Assembly (NCBI RefSeq): GCF_015709455.1 | Contig: NZ_JADNQW010000008.1 | Location: 1 to 64,000 of the forward strand | DNA length: 64,000 bases | From: Methylosinus sp. H3A | GTDB taxonomy: Bacteria; Pseudomonadota; Alphaproteobacteria; Rhizobiales; Beijerinckiaceae | Direction: 5' to 3' | Shown here: positions 28,748 through 36,583 of the stretch, piece after piece | How the letters are laid out: each line of letters begins with the position of its first letter | Numbering within the stretch: position 1 is the stretch's first letter | The notes under the pieces: model-generated | The model's database searches: none | What the model was told of the DNA's origin: nothing | What the model saw: only the letters and a program-made list of their open reading frames with translations | Program-made: the position numbers and the translations under genes

Positions 28748-29549
28748 TCGTCGTGTCCTCGGCGTGGGGGAATATCTCGCGCAGACGTTCGAGATCGATC
28801 GCGATCGAATCATATTCGATCTCGAAATCGCGCTCATATGTGATCGTCGAGCCCGGCTTGTCGAATGCCGCGCGCATGGAGCGAAGGAACTCCAACGTAT
28901 CCGGCGCCATTTCCCTGTCGTGCGAATCGACGATGACTCGCGGATCCAGAAACGAAGGCCCATATCCCGCGACATGAAAATGTCGCGTCGACGAGATGAC
29001 GTCGTTCCAAGCGTCCAGCGACGCGCCGCAATTGTGTCGGGCGACCACCGCATTGGAGGCGTCGAAGAGGACGCCCGCTCCGGTCTCTCGGCAGAGCTTT
29101 CGAAAAAACTCGGGCTGCTCCCATCCGCCGTCCATGATGGATGGGTAGTTTTCGAGATGGAGTTGGACGCCGAGCATATCCTGCCATTGCTCCACGCGAT
29201 TGCGCACGGGGTCATATTGGGCGTAATCGATTTCGCCGAGATAGAAGAGATTCCGTCCGTTCGGCGCAAAGCGCAGCAGATGGTCGGACACATAGACCGG
29301 CTGTAGCGCATCGATGAAAATGCGAATCTGCTTGGCAAGCTTCTCGAGCGTCTCTCTATCATTCTCGAGAAACTTCGACAGCATGATATGGAACCCGACC
29401 GGACACTCGAACGCATCCGCCAGCTCTTTGACCGGAACATTCAAGAAATTGTCGATGAGCAGCTCGCAATAGTCGATCTGCCGCTCTCTGAGCATGCGCC
29501 GAACCATGTCCAGCGTGCCGTTCAAGGTGAAGTTGAATCCGATTTGCAT
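28719..29549 (-). CDS. mbnB: Methanobactin biosynthesis iron enzyme MbnB (DUF692)
   Basis: A 276-residue DUF692 TIM-barrel enzyme. With MbnC it uses a non-haem iron centre and O2 to convert peptide cysteines to oxazolone/thioamide pairs. Counting from MQIGFNF, likely metal ligands are visible: His54 (GFHIMLSK), Asp89-His90 (SDHLLRF), Glu133 (LHLENYP), Asp163 (FDASNA), His192 (HFHVAGYG), Asp208-His210 (VDSHD) and Glu239. I chose ATG 29549 because conservation begins at MQIGFNFTL; an in-frame ATG at 29576 adds nine residues and cannot be excluded. It follows mbnA by 84 bases and overlaps mbnC. Confidence 0.95.
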   Translation of the reverse strand: MQIGFNFTLNGTLDMVRRMLRERQIDYCELLIDNFLNVPVKELADAFECPVGFHIMLSKFLENDRETLEKLAKQIRIFIDALQPVYVSDHLLRFAPNGRNLFYLGEIDYAQYDPVRNRVEQWQDMLGVQLHLENYPSIMDGGWEQPEFFRKLCRETGAGVLFDASNAVVARHNCGASLDAWNDVISSTRHFHVAGYGPSFLDPRVIVDSHDREMAPDTLEFLRSMRAAFDKPGSTITYERDFEIEYDSIAIDLERLREIFPHAEDTTNESLVACAG

Positions 29550-29633
29550 CTGGAAAGCTTTCGACGATGTCCGCATGGAAGCTGGAAAGCCGCCCCCGGC
29601 CGTATGAACCGGGGACGACGCTGCCGAATAAAA

Positions 29634-29729
29634 TCAGCAGGTGCCGCACCACGGCGGGTTGCACGCGCACATGGCCTGAACGCGGCCGATCACGGGGAGG
29701 ATTTCCTTCTTGACTACTTTGATGGTCAT
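29634..29729 (-). CDS. mbnA: Methanobactin precursor peptide MbnA
   Basis: A 31-residue precursor, too short for routine gene calling. The leader ends in the family motif LPVIGR followed by VQA (compare the known OB3b leader ending LPVIGRAAA). The core, if cut at the same place, is MCACNPPWCGTC, with Cys at core positions 2, 4, 9 and 12. In OB3b the core cysteines are at 2, 5, 8 and 10, with 2 and 8 becoming oxazolone/thioamide groups. Here I infer modification at Cys2 and Cys9 and a possible disulfide between Cys4 and Cys12. GGAG stands seven bases before the ATG. It lies directly upstream of mbnB. Confidence 0.95.
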   Translation of the reverse strand: MTIKVVKKEILPVIGRVQAMCACNPPWCGTC

Positions 29730-29842
29730 TGCTTGCTCCATTCGGCGTTTGATCTGTCGCCACGCCGTCGCAACCGGCGACGTGACGACTCGCTCTTCCG
29801 CAACGCCCCAGCGGAAGACGATTCCGTGTCGCGTATCGCTCT

Positions 29843-30988
29843 TTATGTCGAAAGACCCGAAGATTCGCGGCTCTCGGCGGACGACAGTGATGCGAGCGCT
29901 TCGAGGAGCGCATCGTTTTCCGACGGCGTCCCGACGGTGATGCGCAAATGTTTCCCGATCCGAGAGGTCGGAGGAAACGCTTTGACGAAGATGCGAAATC
30001 TCTCTCTCAATTCCTCCGCGACGCTCGCGCCGGCCCGCGGCGTCGCGCAAAAGAGGAAATTGCCTTCCGAACGAAAGGGGGAAAAGCCCGGCATCGCAGC
30101 CAGTTCCTCACGCAGGCGCTCGCGCTCGCGCTTCACTTGGTCGATGAGCGGCTGGAACAGAGCGGCTTCTTCGAGAAAGATTCGCGCGACGCATGCGGTC
30201 ATCGCATTCACGCGGTAAGGGAGCGAGGCGCGTTCCAATTCGCGAATGAGCGGCTCCGATGCGACGAGATATCCCAATCGGCACCCCGCGAGTCCGATCT
30301 TCGAAAATGATTGCGCGACGATTACATTGTGGCGATCGATCGCATCCGTCGCATAGGAGACGCCGGCATAGGCGGAATATGCCTCGTCCAGGCACAGCAG
30401 GTCGCTCGTGGACGCCGCGAGCCGCTCGAATGCGGCGCGATCCAGGGCACGGCCGGTCGGATTATTGGGATTGCCGACATAAAATATCTTTGCGCCCTCC
30501 ACCACCGTCATTTTGTCGGCGACCTCCGTCGACAAGGCAAATGCGTCGTCGAGCGGAATGGTGACGAAGCCTTTGTCGTTGAGAGCGGCGAAATGCCCGT
30601 AGAGCGGGAATGTCGGCGTCGGAACGACCACCGCGTCGAACGGCCCCCCGAAAGCACGACAAACGAGATCGAGCATTTCCGTCGAGCCGACGCCGAGAAG
30701 AATATTTTCGGCGCGCACGCCGATATTCGCTGCGATCTCGGCCTCGAGCGCATCGATCTCCGTCGCATCCGGATAGTGTCGAAAGTCGATCGCCGAAATC
30801 TCTCGCGCGACACGCGTCAGGAATTCGTCCGGGAGAGGAAAACGCATCTCATTGGCGTCGAGACAAAGGCCGTCGCTCCGCGGAATCGAGCCGTATATCG
30901 GCGTCGCTCCCAAGCGTCTCTTGGCTTGCGGCCTGGCCGTCGCAGAGTGTGGCGCTGGTTGCTCAAGAACATCGATCAGGTCCGACAA
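29843..30988 (-). CDS. mbnN: PLP-dependent aminotransferase, MbnN-like
   Basis: A 381-residue class I/II aminotransferase of the HisC type. Seen are the ring-stacking region GSTEMLDL, YVGNPNNPTGRAL, LDEAYSAYAG (Asp for the pyridine N) and the PLP lysine in SFSKIGLAGCRLGY. In OB3b, MbnN transaminates the N-terminal residue exposed after leader removal; here this would act on Met1 of the core. The start is TTG at 30988, with AGGAG upstream; the first in-frame ATG is too far inside. It lies 113 bases upstream of mbnA, whereas in OB3b it lies downstream of mbnM. A histidinol-phosphate aminotransferase is the main alternative by sequence, context favours MbnN. Confidence 0.85.
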   Translation of the reverse strand: MSDLIDVLEQPAPHSATARPQAKRRLGATPIYGSIPRSDGLCLDANEMRFPLPDEFLTRVAREISAIDFRHYPDATEIDALEAEIAANIGVRAENILLGVGSTEMLDLVCRAFGGPFDAVVVPTPTFPLYGHFAALNDKGFVTIPLDDAFALSTEVADKMTVVEGAKIFYVGNPNNPTGRALDRAAFERLAASTSDLLCLDEAYSAYAGVSYATDAIDRHNVIVAQSFSKIGLAGCRLGYLVASEPLIRELERASLPYRVNAMTACVARIFLEEAALFQPLIDQVKRERERLREELAAMPGFSPFRSEGNFLFCATPRAGASVAEELRERFRIFVKAFPPTSRIGKHLRITVGTPSENDALLEALASLSSAESRESSGLST

Positions 30989-31347
30989 GGCGCGTCTCCT
31001 GTTCTACCGATGGTGAAAGCTATCGTGGCCATGCCTGCGCTCGCTCTGTGTGCTTCATCAAAACATGTGACGATGGCGTCTCGCGCGTCGGCGAGTCATT
31101 CACGAAACATGTCGGATCATTCACTCGTGATGAGAGACGCGCAGATGCGATCGAATCCGACATGGGTGGAAAAAAATTTTCTCGTGATGCCGAAAAATTC
31201 GTTCGATCGATCTATGTCACGATGATCGACTAGAAGGAGACATACGTCGGCGCTGGAACTTATGCGCGAACCGTGAACGAATGCCCGCTCGAGCCGAAGA
31301 TGTGGAAGCAAACGACCTCGCAGCGGCGACGCCGTTCGTCATGTTTC
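30989..31347 (-). promoter_or_regulatory. Region upstream of mbnN with a 10-base inverted repeat
   Basis: Noncoding, 359 bases between the DUF4189-like gene and mbnN; probably holds the promoter of mbnNABCM. It contains CATGTCGGAT at 31110-31119 and its exact reverse complement ATCCGACATG at 31155-31164, with 35 bases between. ATTCACTCGTGATGAG lies in the spacer, and a related GTCATTCACGAAAC stands just upstream. Such symmetry may be an operator or a hairpin. No clear sigma-70 promoter is visible. Confidence 0.4.
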
Positions 31348-32037
31348 TTATCGGGCGGCCGTGTCGGGGAGGCTCAGCTCCAGCGCTTTCGACAATCGCG
31401 TGCGATGCGCCTCAATCTTATCGCTTTCGGAGCGAGGAATTTGTGGAAATGCGAGCGCCTGCGCGCAAGCATTAGTCGCGGCGGCGATCGATGTCGGCGA
31501 ATTCGGCTTTTTGAAGCATTTGCGCCAGCTCTCGATATATCTCGCCATGCTCGGATCGAAGGGCGTCGCCGATCCGGCGCGATGCGCATCCGCGTCGACG
31601 CCCTCATCATTTTCGCAGACTGTTTCGATGATCTTGCAGGGATCTTTCGCGCGGCATTCGGTGTCGGCTTTGTCTCGGGCGTGAGCGAGACTGTCGCCGA
31701 TCGCCGCTGCGTAGCGAGATCCGTCGAGACTCGCCGCGACGGCGGCGCAGCCGTCGTGAAACGACTGCACGACCGTGCAGGCGCTTCTCTCGCCGCCGCA
31801 GACATAGACGGCGAATCGCGCGGCCCCGCGCGGGTCTGAAAAGCCGCGAGCGGAGCCCGTCAGCCATTCCCCATTGTCGCGTCGTCCGAGCGCGAGAGCC
31901 GACTCCGCCCGAGAGTCGGAAGAGGCTCCCGATATGAGCAAAATCCACGTCGATAGGATGTATGCGGCGCTGCGTCCGAGGCGCACTCTCTTCGGCCTGT
32001 GGGCATGAGCATGAAATAGTGAGATTGGTTCGGTCAT
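31348..32037 (-). CDS. Secreted DUF4189-like protein in the mbn locus
   Basis: A 229-residue protein with a hydrophobic export signal (AAYILSTWILLISGASSDSRA) and a mature part rich in Cys. The centre resembles DUF4189 (AVYVCGGERSACTVVQSFHDGCAAVAASLDGSRYAAA), a domain of unknown role in secreted or periplasmic proteins. Further Cys residues follow (ECRAKDPCKIIETVCEND, WRKCFK). It lies between the extra ECF sigma factor and mbnN on the same strand, so it may belong to the regulon. I do not know a function; a role in metal binding or envelope response is only a guess. Confidence 0.7.
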   Translation of the reverse strand: MTEPISLFHAHAHRPKRVRLGRSAAYILSTWILLISGASSDSRAESALALGRRDNGEWLTGSARGFSDPRGAARFAVYVCGGERSACTVVQSFHDGCAAVAASLDGSRYAAAIGDSLAHARDKADTECRAKDPCKIIETVCENDEGVDADAHRAGSATPFDPSMARYIESWRKCFKKPNSPTSIAAATNACAQALAFPQIPRSESDKIEAHRTRLSKALELSLPDTAAR

Positions 32038-32106
32038 GAACGAGCTCGATTGCTGATGAGTCGACGCACGCTCGACGAGTCGACGAATGCGCGCGCCTGT
32101 CGGAAG

Positions 32107-32616
32107 TCATGCGGGATTCGACGATTGAAACGCCATGCTGTGGCGTAAATCGCCACGGGCTTTGGTCAAGTGCCTTTCCACCGTTCGTGTCGATACGCCG
32201 CAACGGTCGGCGATTTCGGCGTTGGTGGCGCCGTCGACCACTTTCAAGAGGATGATCTGCTTGCGCAATGGCGACAGCTGTTCGAATGTCGAGGAATAGT
32301 GGTGGAGCTCGGCAACGTTCGGCGTGTCGGAATGAATGGGAAGGACGACGGATTCGTCGAAGGGCGTCGCGGCGTCGGTAAAGGCGGAGCGGAGCTTTCG
32401 CCGCCTGTGCATGTCGGTGACGAGATTGGCGGTGATGCGATATAGATAGGCGCGCGGGCAGGTTAGCTTTTCGGCTCCCTCCTTCACCAGTCGCAGATAG
32501 GCCTCCTGAACGACGTCTTCTGATTCTTCCCAACCGAGCCGACGGCTGGCGAATTGACGTAATCTGGGCGCATAGTCCCGGTAGAGCTGTTGGACCGACT
32601 TCTCCTTCGCTGTCAT
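32107..32616 (-). CDS. ECF-family RNA polymerase sigma factor without a paired anti-sigma
   Basis: A 169-residue ECF sigma factor. Region 2 shows LYRDYAPRLRQFASRRL and EDVVQEAYLRLV; region 4 shows FEQLSPLRKQIILLKVVDGATNAEIADRCGVS and RTVERHLTKA with its HTH. It is of the FecI type used with TonB receptors. The start at 32616 has GGAG; an upstream in-frame ATG at 32628 lacks one. No FecR gene follows it, so it either uses MbnR of the neighbouring system or is controlled another way. It lies 929 bases downstream of mbnT. Confidence 0.88.
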   Translation of the reverse strand: MTAKEKSVQQLYRDYAPRLRQFASRRLGWEESEDVVQEAYLRLVKEGAEKLTCPRAYLYRITANLVTDMHRRRKLRSAFTDAATPFDESVVLPIHSDTPNVAELHHYSSTFEQLSPLRKQIILLKVVDGATNAEIADRCGVSTRTVERHLTKARGDLRHSMAFQSSNPA

Positions 32617-32668
32617 GCGCATCTCCATAGCTTCGCTCGGAAGTGGTGAAACAGGCGTTCTGTGGGCT

Positions 32669-33001
32669 CTAGCGTCTATGGCGCGATCGATCGCCTCCTT
32701 CGCCGCCGAGCTTCTTCACGGATCTGGCCAACGGCCGAATATGAGAATGGCTTCGGTTCAAAGCGATCTGATTCATCGGCACGACGAAGACGGCGGAGGC
32801 GTTCGACGCATCCGCGAGCGCGATCCGGCACATGAGTCCGAACTGTTCGCCAGCGTCGAAGACTTCGATCACCGTGAGGCGGGGCGAGCGTCGGACATCG
32901 ATCGAACGACTACGCAAGAAGGACAATAGCGCGGGTCGGCCTTGCGCCGCGAAAGGCAATTCGCGTCGCAGGCGAGCGATGAGCTCTCTTTCTCTTTGCA
33001 T
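32669..33001 (-). CDS. Hypothetical protein
   Basis: A 110-residue soluble protein not recognised. It begins MQRERELIARLRRELP and has a compact central part (LLSFLRSRSIDVRRSPRLTV, IEVFDAGEQFGLMCRIALAD) with balanced composition and alternating hydrophobic pattern, unlike the Arg-rich frameshadow products around it, and so is probably real. A weak GAGGCG site precedes the start. It is on the same strand as the downstream sigma factor, 52 bases upstream of it, and may be co-transcribed. No motif suggests a function. Confidence 0.5.
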   Translation of the reverse strand: MQRERELIARLRRELPFAAQGRPALLSFLRSRSIDVRRSPRLTVIEVFDAGEQFGLMCRIALADASNASAVFVVPMNQIALNRSHSHIRPLARSVKKLGGEGGDRSRHRR

Positions 33002-33544
33002 GCCAATTCGCCTCGAATGAGATTGCGAGAAGCTAAAAAGGCGGGAGCGACGTCACGACAGATCGATCGCTCTTCGCAGAATGGAAGACGCGTTGAAATT
33101 GCGGCCGAGTCCGGTCGTCGGCTCAGGCGCGAGCTGCTTCGGCTTTCCCGAGTCGCCTGGTCAGTTGTCCGTGGGCGGCGTCCGTCGCCGCGCTCGGTTC
33201 GAGGCGGCTTCGCTCGAAGCGCGCTGGATGTGCGGCCGCGTCATGCGGTGTCGAGGCGACGAGCGCGCCACGCCACAGCGGTCGCACTCGCGCCTATGAC
33301 GCGCGTTTGATGTGATGTCGGCGCGGCGAATGTGGCCGTTCGAACGCCGAGACAGTTTGTATGTGACAGAGCGCTTCGCGCCGTCATTTCTTTCGAAAAT
33401 CGCAATGGCCGCATTTTTTCCTCTGACGATCGGTTTCAGTCGCCTCGCTTTCATCGATGCAACAGTGGGCGTCGTCGCGTGAGACGAGCGCCCGCTAGAT
33501 GAGGCCTTCCGCTCGAGGCGGGAGGCGTCCGCTTTTTCAGCTGT
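33002..33544. other. Intergenic region without a clear gene
   Basis: About 540 bases between the hypothetical gene and mbnT. A 97-residue minus-strand frame at 33161-33454 starts plausibly (MKARRLKPIVRGKNAAIAIF) but becomes Arg-rich and is probably chance. No promoter or repeat could be supported. Confidence 0.4.
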
Positions 33545-36097
33545 TCAGAACTCCCATCGGAGCGAGCCGAGGAAGCTGCGCGGCGTTCCCGTTTGAATCG
33601 TCGTCCTGCTGCTCGCCGTAGGATAATAGATGGTGTCGGTTATGTTCTTGACGTTGAGCTGCGCGGTCACCTTGTAGCCCGCGATCTCGGTCGCATAGGC
33701 GACCATGCCATTGAGCAGCGCATAGCTCGGCAGGATCAATGTGTTGGCGTTATCGCCGAAGAAATCGTCGACGACGGTGACGCCGGCTCCGAGGCTCAGA
33801 CCGCGCAATTCGCCATCGGCTGCATATTTGACCCAGAGGTTGCCGTAGTTGCGCGGGCTGCCGGGCAGCTTATTGCCGGCAACCGCGAGCTGCGTCGTCA
33901 TCAGCGTGGCGGGATTATAGGTGAGCGCGCCTTGTATCGTGCGCACATCGTCATGCGTGTAATTGGCGATCACGCTCCAATTGTCGTCGATGCGGCCCAT
34001 GAGATCGAATTCGACGCCGCGGCTGCGCGCTTTTCCGATGACCAGCGAATTGCTCGCATTGGTGGGGTCCGGCGTCAGAATATTCGTCTTTGTGATGTCG
34101 AAATAGGCGAGCGTCGCCGTCAGCCGACCGTCGAGGAGTTCCGCTTTGACTCCGCCTTCGAACTGCTCGCCTTTTTGCGGCGGAAGCGCCACTCCGAGGC
34201 TGGTCGTATTGTTCAAGCCGAAGGAACGCGTGAAATTGCCGTAGAGCGAGAGCCATGGCGTCGGCTGATAGACGAGGCCGACTCTGGGGCTGAACGCCTT
34301 ATTATAGACCGTGGTGTAGGAAGCGAGAGCGCCGGCGAGCGAGGTGACGGTCTTATTGCTGCCCGTTTCCGCCCAATCATAGCGCCCGCCCAGCAGCACA
34401 TGAACCGAGTCGTCGAAGAAGGAGACCATGTCCTGCGCATAGACGCCGGTCCAGCGTTGATCCTGCGTGATGTATTGTGGGGCGGCGAAGGGATTGTCGA
34501 GCGTCCAATAATTGGGAGCATAGATGTTTATCGAGCTCGTCGCTGCGAATATATTCGTGTACATCGGCATATGAGTGCTGAGATAATCATAGCCGACGAG
34601 GGTCGAATGCGATAGCGGGCCCGTCTCGAACTTGCCTTTGAGGTCCAAATTGGTCGCGAAGTCGAATTCGTGGAATCCGCCGCCGAGCGTGGAGTTCGTC
34701 AATGTGCGCGTGAGAACGCCGGTCGCTTGATTGATGGTCACGCCGAGCGCGTTGATCTGGCTGTCGTCGAATGTCGAATAGCTCATCCGATTGGTGAGGC
34801 TCCAACCGGGGAAGAAATCATAGGTCCAGTCATAGGCGACGCGCTTCTTGTCGTATTCGTGCGGAGAGGTCGTCGTCAGAAGCGGAGTCTGAAGATAGCG
34901 CGAGATCGGTATCGGCGCAGGATAGGAGCCGATCGCCGGCAGCACGGGATAGTCGTCGACCCAAGTGCGATGCTGATATTCGAAATCTATGTTCATCCGG
35001 AATTGCTCGGTCGGACGAAAGCTCAGCGTCGGCGCCAGAAAAATATTCTGGTCCTTCACGAAATCCCGATAGGAATAGGTGTGGTAGAATTCGCCGTTGA
35101 TCCGATATCCGAATACATTGTCCGGCGTCAGCGGACCGGTGGCGTCGACCGTCGTTCGGGTAAGTCCATAAGAGCCGTTCTGCTGCTGAACGGAATAATA
35201 AGGCGTCTCCAACGGGCGCTTCACCACGAGATCGATGAGGCCGCCGGGCTCCACGCGGCCATAGAGAATCGCCGCCGGACCTTTCAGCACCTCGACCGAT
35301 TGCAGATTAGCGGTGTCGAGATAGCGCATTCGGTATTCCATCAGGCCGTTCTTATAAGAGTTGCCATTGCTGGAAAATCCACGAATCTTATAAGATTCGG
35401 AAAAGCCTGGAGTCGTTTGCACGGAGCTGACATTGGTGACGATCGCGTCCTTGACGCTGATCGCTTGCTGATCGTCCATCAGCTGCCGCGTCACCACTTG
35501 AACGGCCACCGGCGTTTTGAGCAGCGGCGTGTCCATCTTCATGGCGCTGGACGCGTTTTCGGCCTTATACCCGGTCATGCGATCGCCGGGGCCCTGGGGA
35601 GCGCCGCCAGCGCGACGACCCGCGCGATCGGCGTTCGATTCGTGTCCGATGTCGATCGTCGGCAGCGGCGTCGCGCCCTCCGGGTTCGCGTCATTGCGCA
35701 CTTCGGTCGCCTGGGCGAGAACGATCACCACGGATTTTCCGTTGGGCGACAGCTCATATTTCAAGCCGGTTCCGGACAGAACTTCCGAAAGCGCTTCGGC
35801 GAGGCTGTGCTGGCCGGTCAGTCCTCTGGTCCGATGGGAACGGGTGAGGCGCGAATCATAGACGATGCGGACGCCGCTCGCATCGGCGACGCTGTTCAGC
35901 GCGGTCGATATGGGGCCGGCCGGAATGTCGTAGCTGCGGACGATCTCGGAGATTTCCCTCTGCGACATCTGCGCATGCGCTTCGGCGCGATCCGCGTTCG
36001 AGCCGAACGCTATGGCGCTCATCACGGACGCGATGGCCGTGGCGCTCATCATCCCACCCTTCGCCGACTTGCTTCCATTGAGAATCCGATCCGACAT
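33545..36097 (-). CDS. mbnT: TonB-dependent receptor with STN signalling domain, MbnT
   Basis: An 850-residue outer-membrane receptor. After a signal peptide comes an STN (secretin/TonB short N-terminal) domain, about residues 45-120 (REISEIVRSYDIPAGPI, VRIVYDSRLTR, LSGTGLKYELS), then a TonB-box-like LPTIDIG, the plug (LKTPVAVQVVTRQL, YKIRGFSSNG, VEVLKGPAILYGRVEPGG) and a barrel ending in GSLRWEF. The STN domain is the part that contacts a FecR-type anti-sigma, which fits mbnR and mbnI upstream. In methanotrophs MbnT reimports copper-methanobactin. The start at 36097 is chosen for the GGACGG site and signal peptide; the open frame extends 16 codons more. Confidence 0.88.
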   Translation of the reverse strand: MSDRILNGSKSAKGGMMSATAIASVMSAIAFGSNADRAEAHAQMSQREISEIVRSYDIPAGPISTALNSVADASGVRIVYDSRLTRSHRTRGLTGQHSLAEALSEVLSGTGLKYELSPNGKSVVIVLAQATEVRNDANPEGATPLPTIDIGHESNADRAGRRAGGAPQGPGDRMTGYKAENASSAMKMDTPLLKTPVAVQVVTRQLMDDQQAISVKDAIVTNVSSVQTTPGFSESYKIRGFSSNGNSYKNGLMEYRMRYLDTANLQSVEVLKGPAAILYGRVEPGGLIDLVVKRPLETPYYSVQQQNGSYGLTRTTVDATGPLTPDNVFGYRINGEFYHTYSYRDFVKDQNIFLAPTLSFRPTEQFRMNIDFEYQHRTWVDDYPVLPAIGSYPAPIPISRYLQTPLLTTTSPHEYDKKRVAYDWTYDFFPGWSLTNRMSYSTFDDSQINALGVTINQATGVLTRTLTNSTLGGGFHEFDFATNLDLKGKFETGPLSHSTLVGYDYLSTHMPMYTNIFAATSSINIYAPNYWTLDNPFAAPQYITQDQRWTGVYAQDMVSFFDDSVHVLLGGRYDWAETGSNKTVTSLAGALASYTTVYNKAFSPRVGLVYQPTPWLSLYGNFTRSFGLNNTTSLGVALPPQKGEQFEGGVKAELLDGRLTATLAYFDITKTNILTPDPTNASNSLVIGKARSRGVEFDLMGRIDDNWSVIANYTHDDVRTIQGALTYNPATLMTTQLAVAGNKLPGSPRNYGNLWVKYAADGELRGLSLGAGVTVVDDFFGDNANTLILPSYALLNGMVAYATEIAGYKVTAQLNVKNITDTIYYPTASSRTTIQTGTPRSFLGSLRWEF

Positions 36098-36371
36098 CGA
36101 TTTGGTTCCGTCCCGTCTCCTAGCGGCAGGCACAGCGCCTCCCACTCTGACAAGGACGAAGCTCTCCTCCTCCGGGGAGGTCGACGAGTTAAAAAATTCT
36201 CCTTTCCCTATGCCGCGAGCGCGAGGCCGCCGCCTTCGCCCCGACGGCGGGCCCGCTATACAACAAGACGAACGGCGGCCGCGATAGGGGACGCGGCCGC
36301 GCGGAAAAAGGGGTTGTGTCGCAAATTTTGTCTGCGGAGGTGACGCAGAGACGTGTATAGAGTGACGCGGC

Positions 36372-36570
36372 TTACGCCGCGAGGGCGTAGAAATGCTGCG
36401 CTGGACGCAATATGGTCCTGGTCTGAAACGGATCCTTTCGGATCATATGCTTGAGTTCGCTCCCTGGAAGTTTCGCGGCAGCCGATCGAAATGATTTGAA
36501 ACCCGACATCGGCCTCGTCATTCGCTTCACCGCGCGATAGTCCTATTCGACAATGTCATTGAGAAGATCA
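36372..36570 (-). pseudogene. IS6-family transposase remnant (C-terminus)
   Basis: A minus-strand reading frame ending with TAA at 36372-36374 encodes the C-terminal end of an IS6/IS26-type transposase: LLNDIVE, then a TAG where Gln is usual, DYRAVKRMTRPMSGFKSF, HMIRK, and the terminal AQHFYALAA. The catalytic part is missing. It lies between mbnR and mbnT, so it marks a past insertion or rearrangement inside the methanobactin regulatory genes. The rest of 36098-36371 is noncoding and presumably includes the mbnT promoter. Confidence 0.8.
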
Positions 36571-36583
36571 AATAAAATCTTTT

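Noticed and set aside
33161..33454. Minus-strand frame of 97 codons before mbnT
   Set aside because: Only its first 35 residues look natural; no ribosome site and no context.
34670..36343. A plus-strand open frame of 557 codons opposite mbnT
   Set aside because: Antisense shadow without recognisable domains; mbnT on the minus strand is fully supported.
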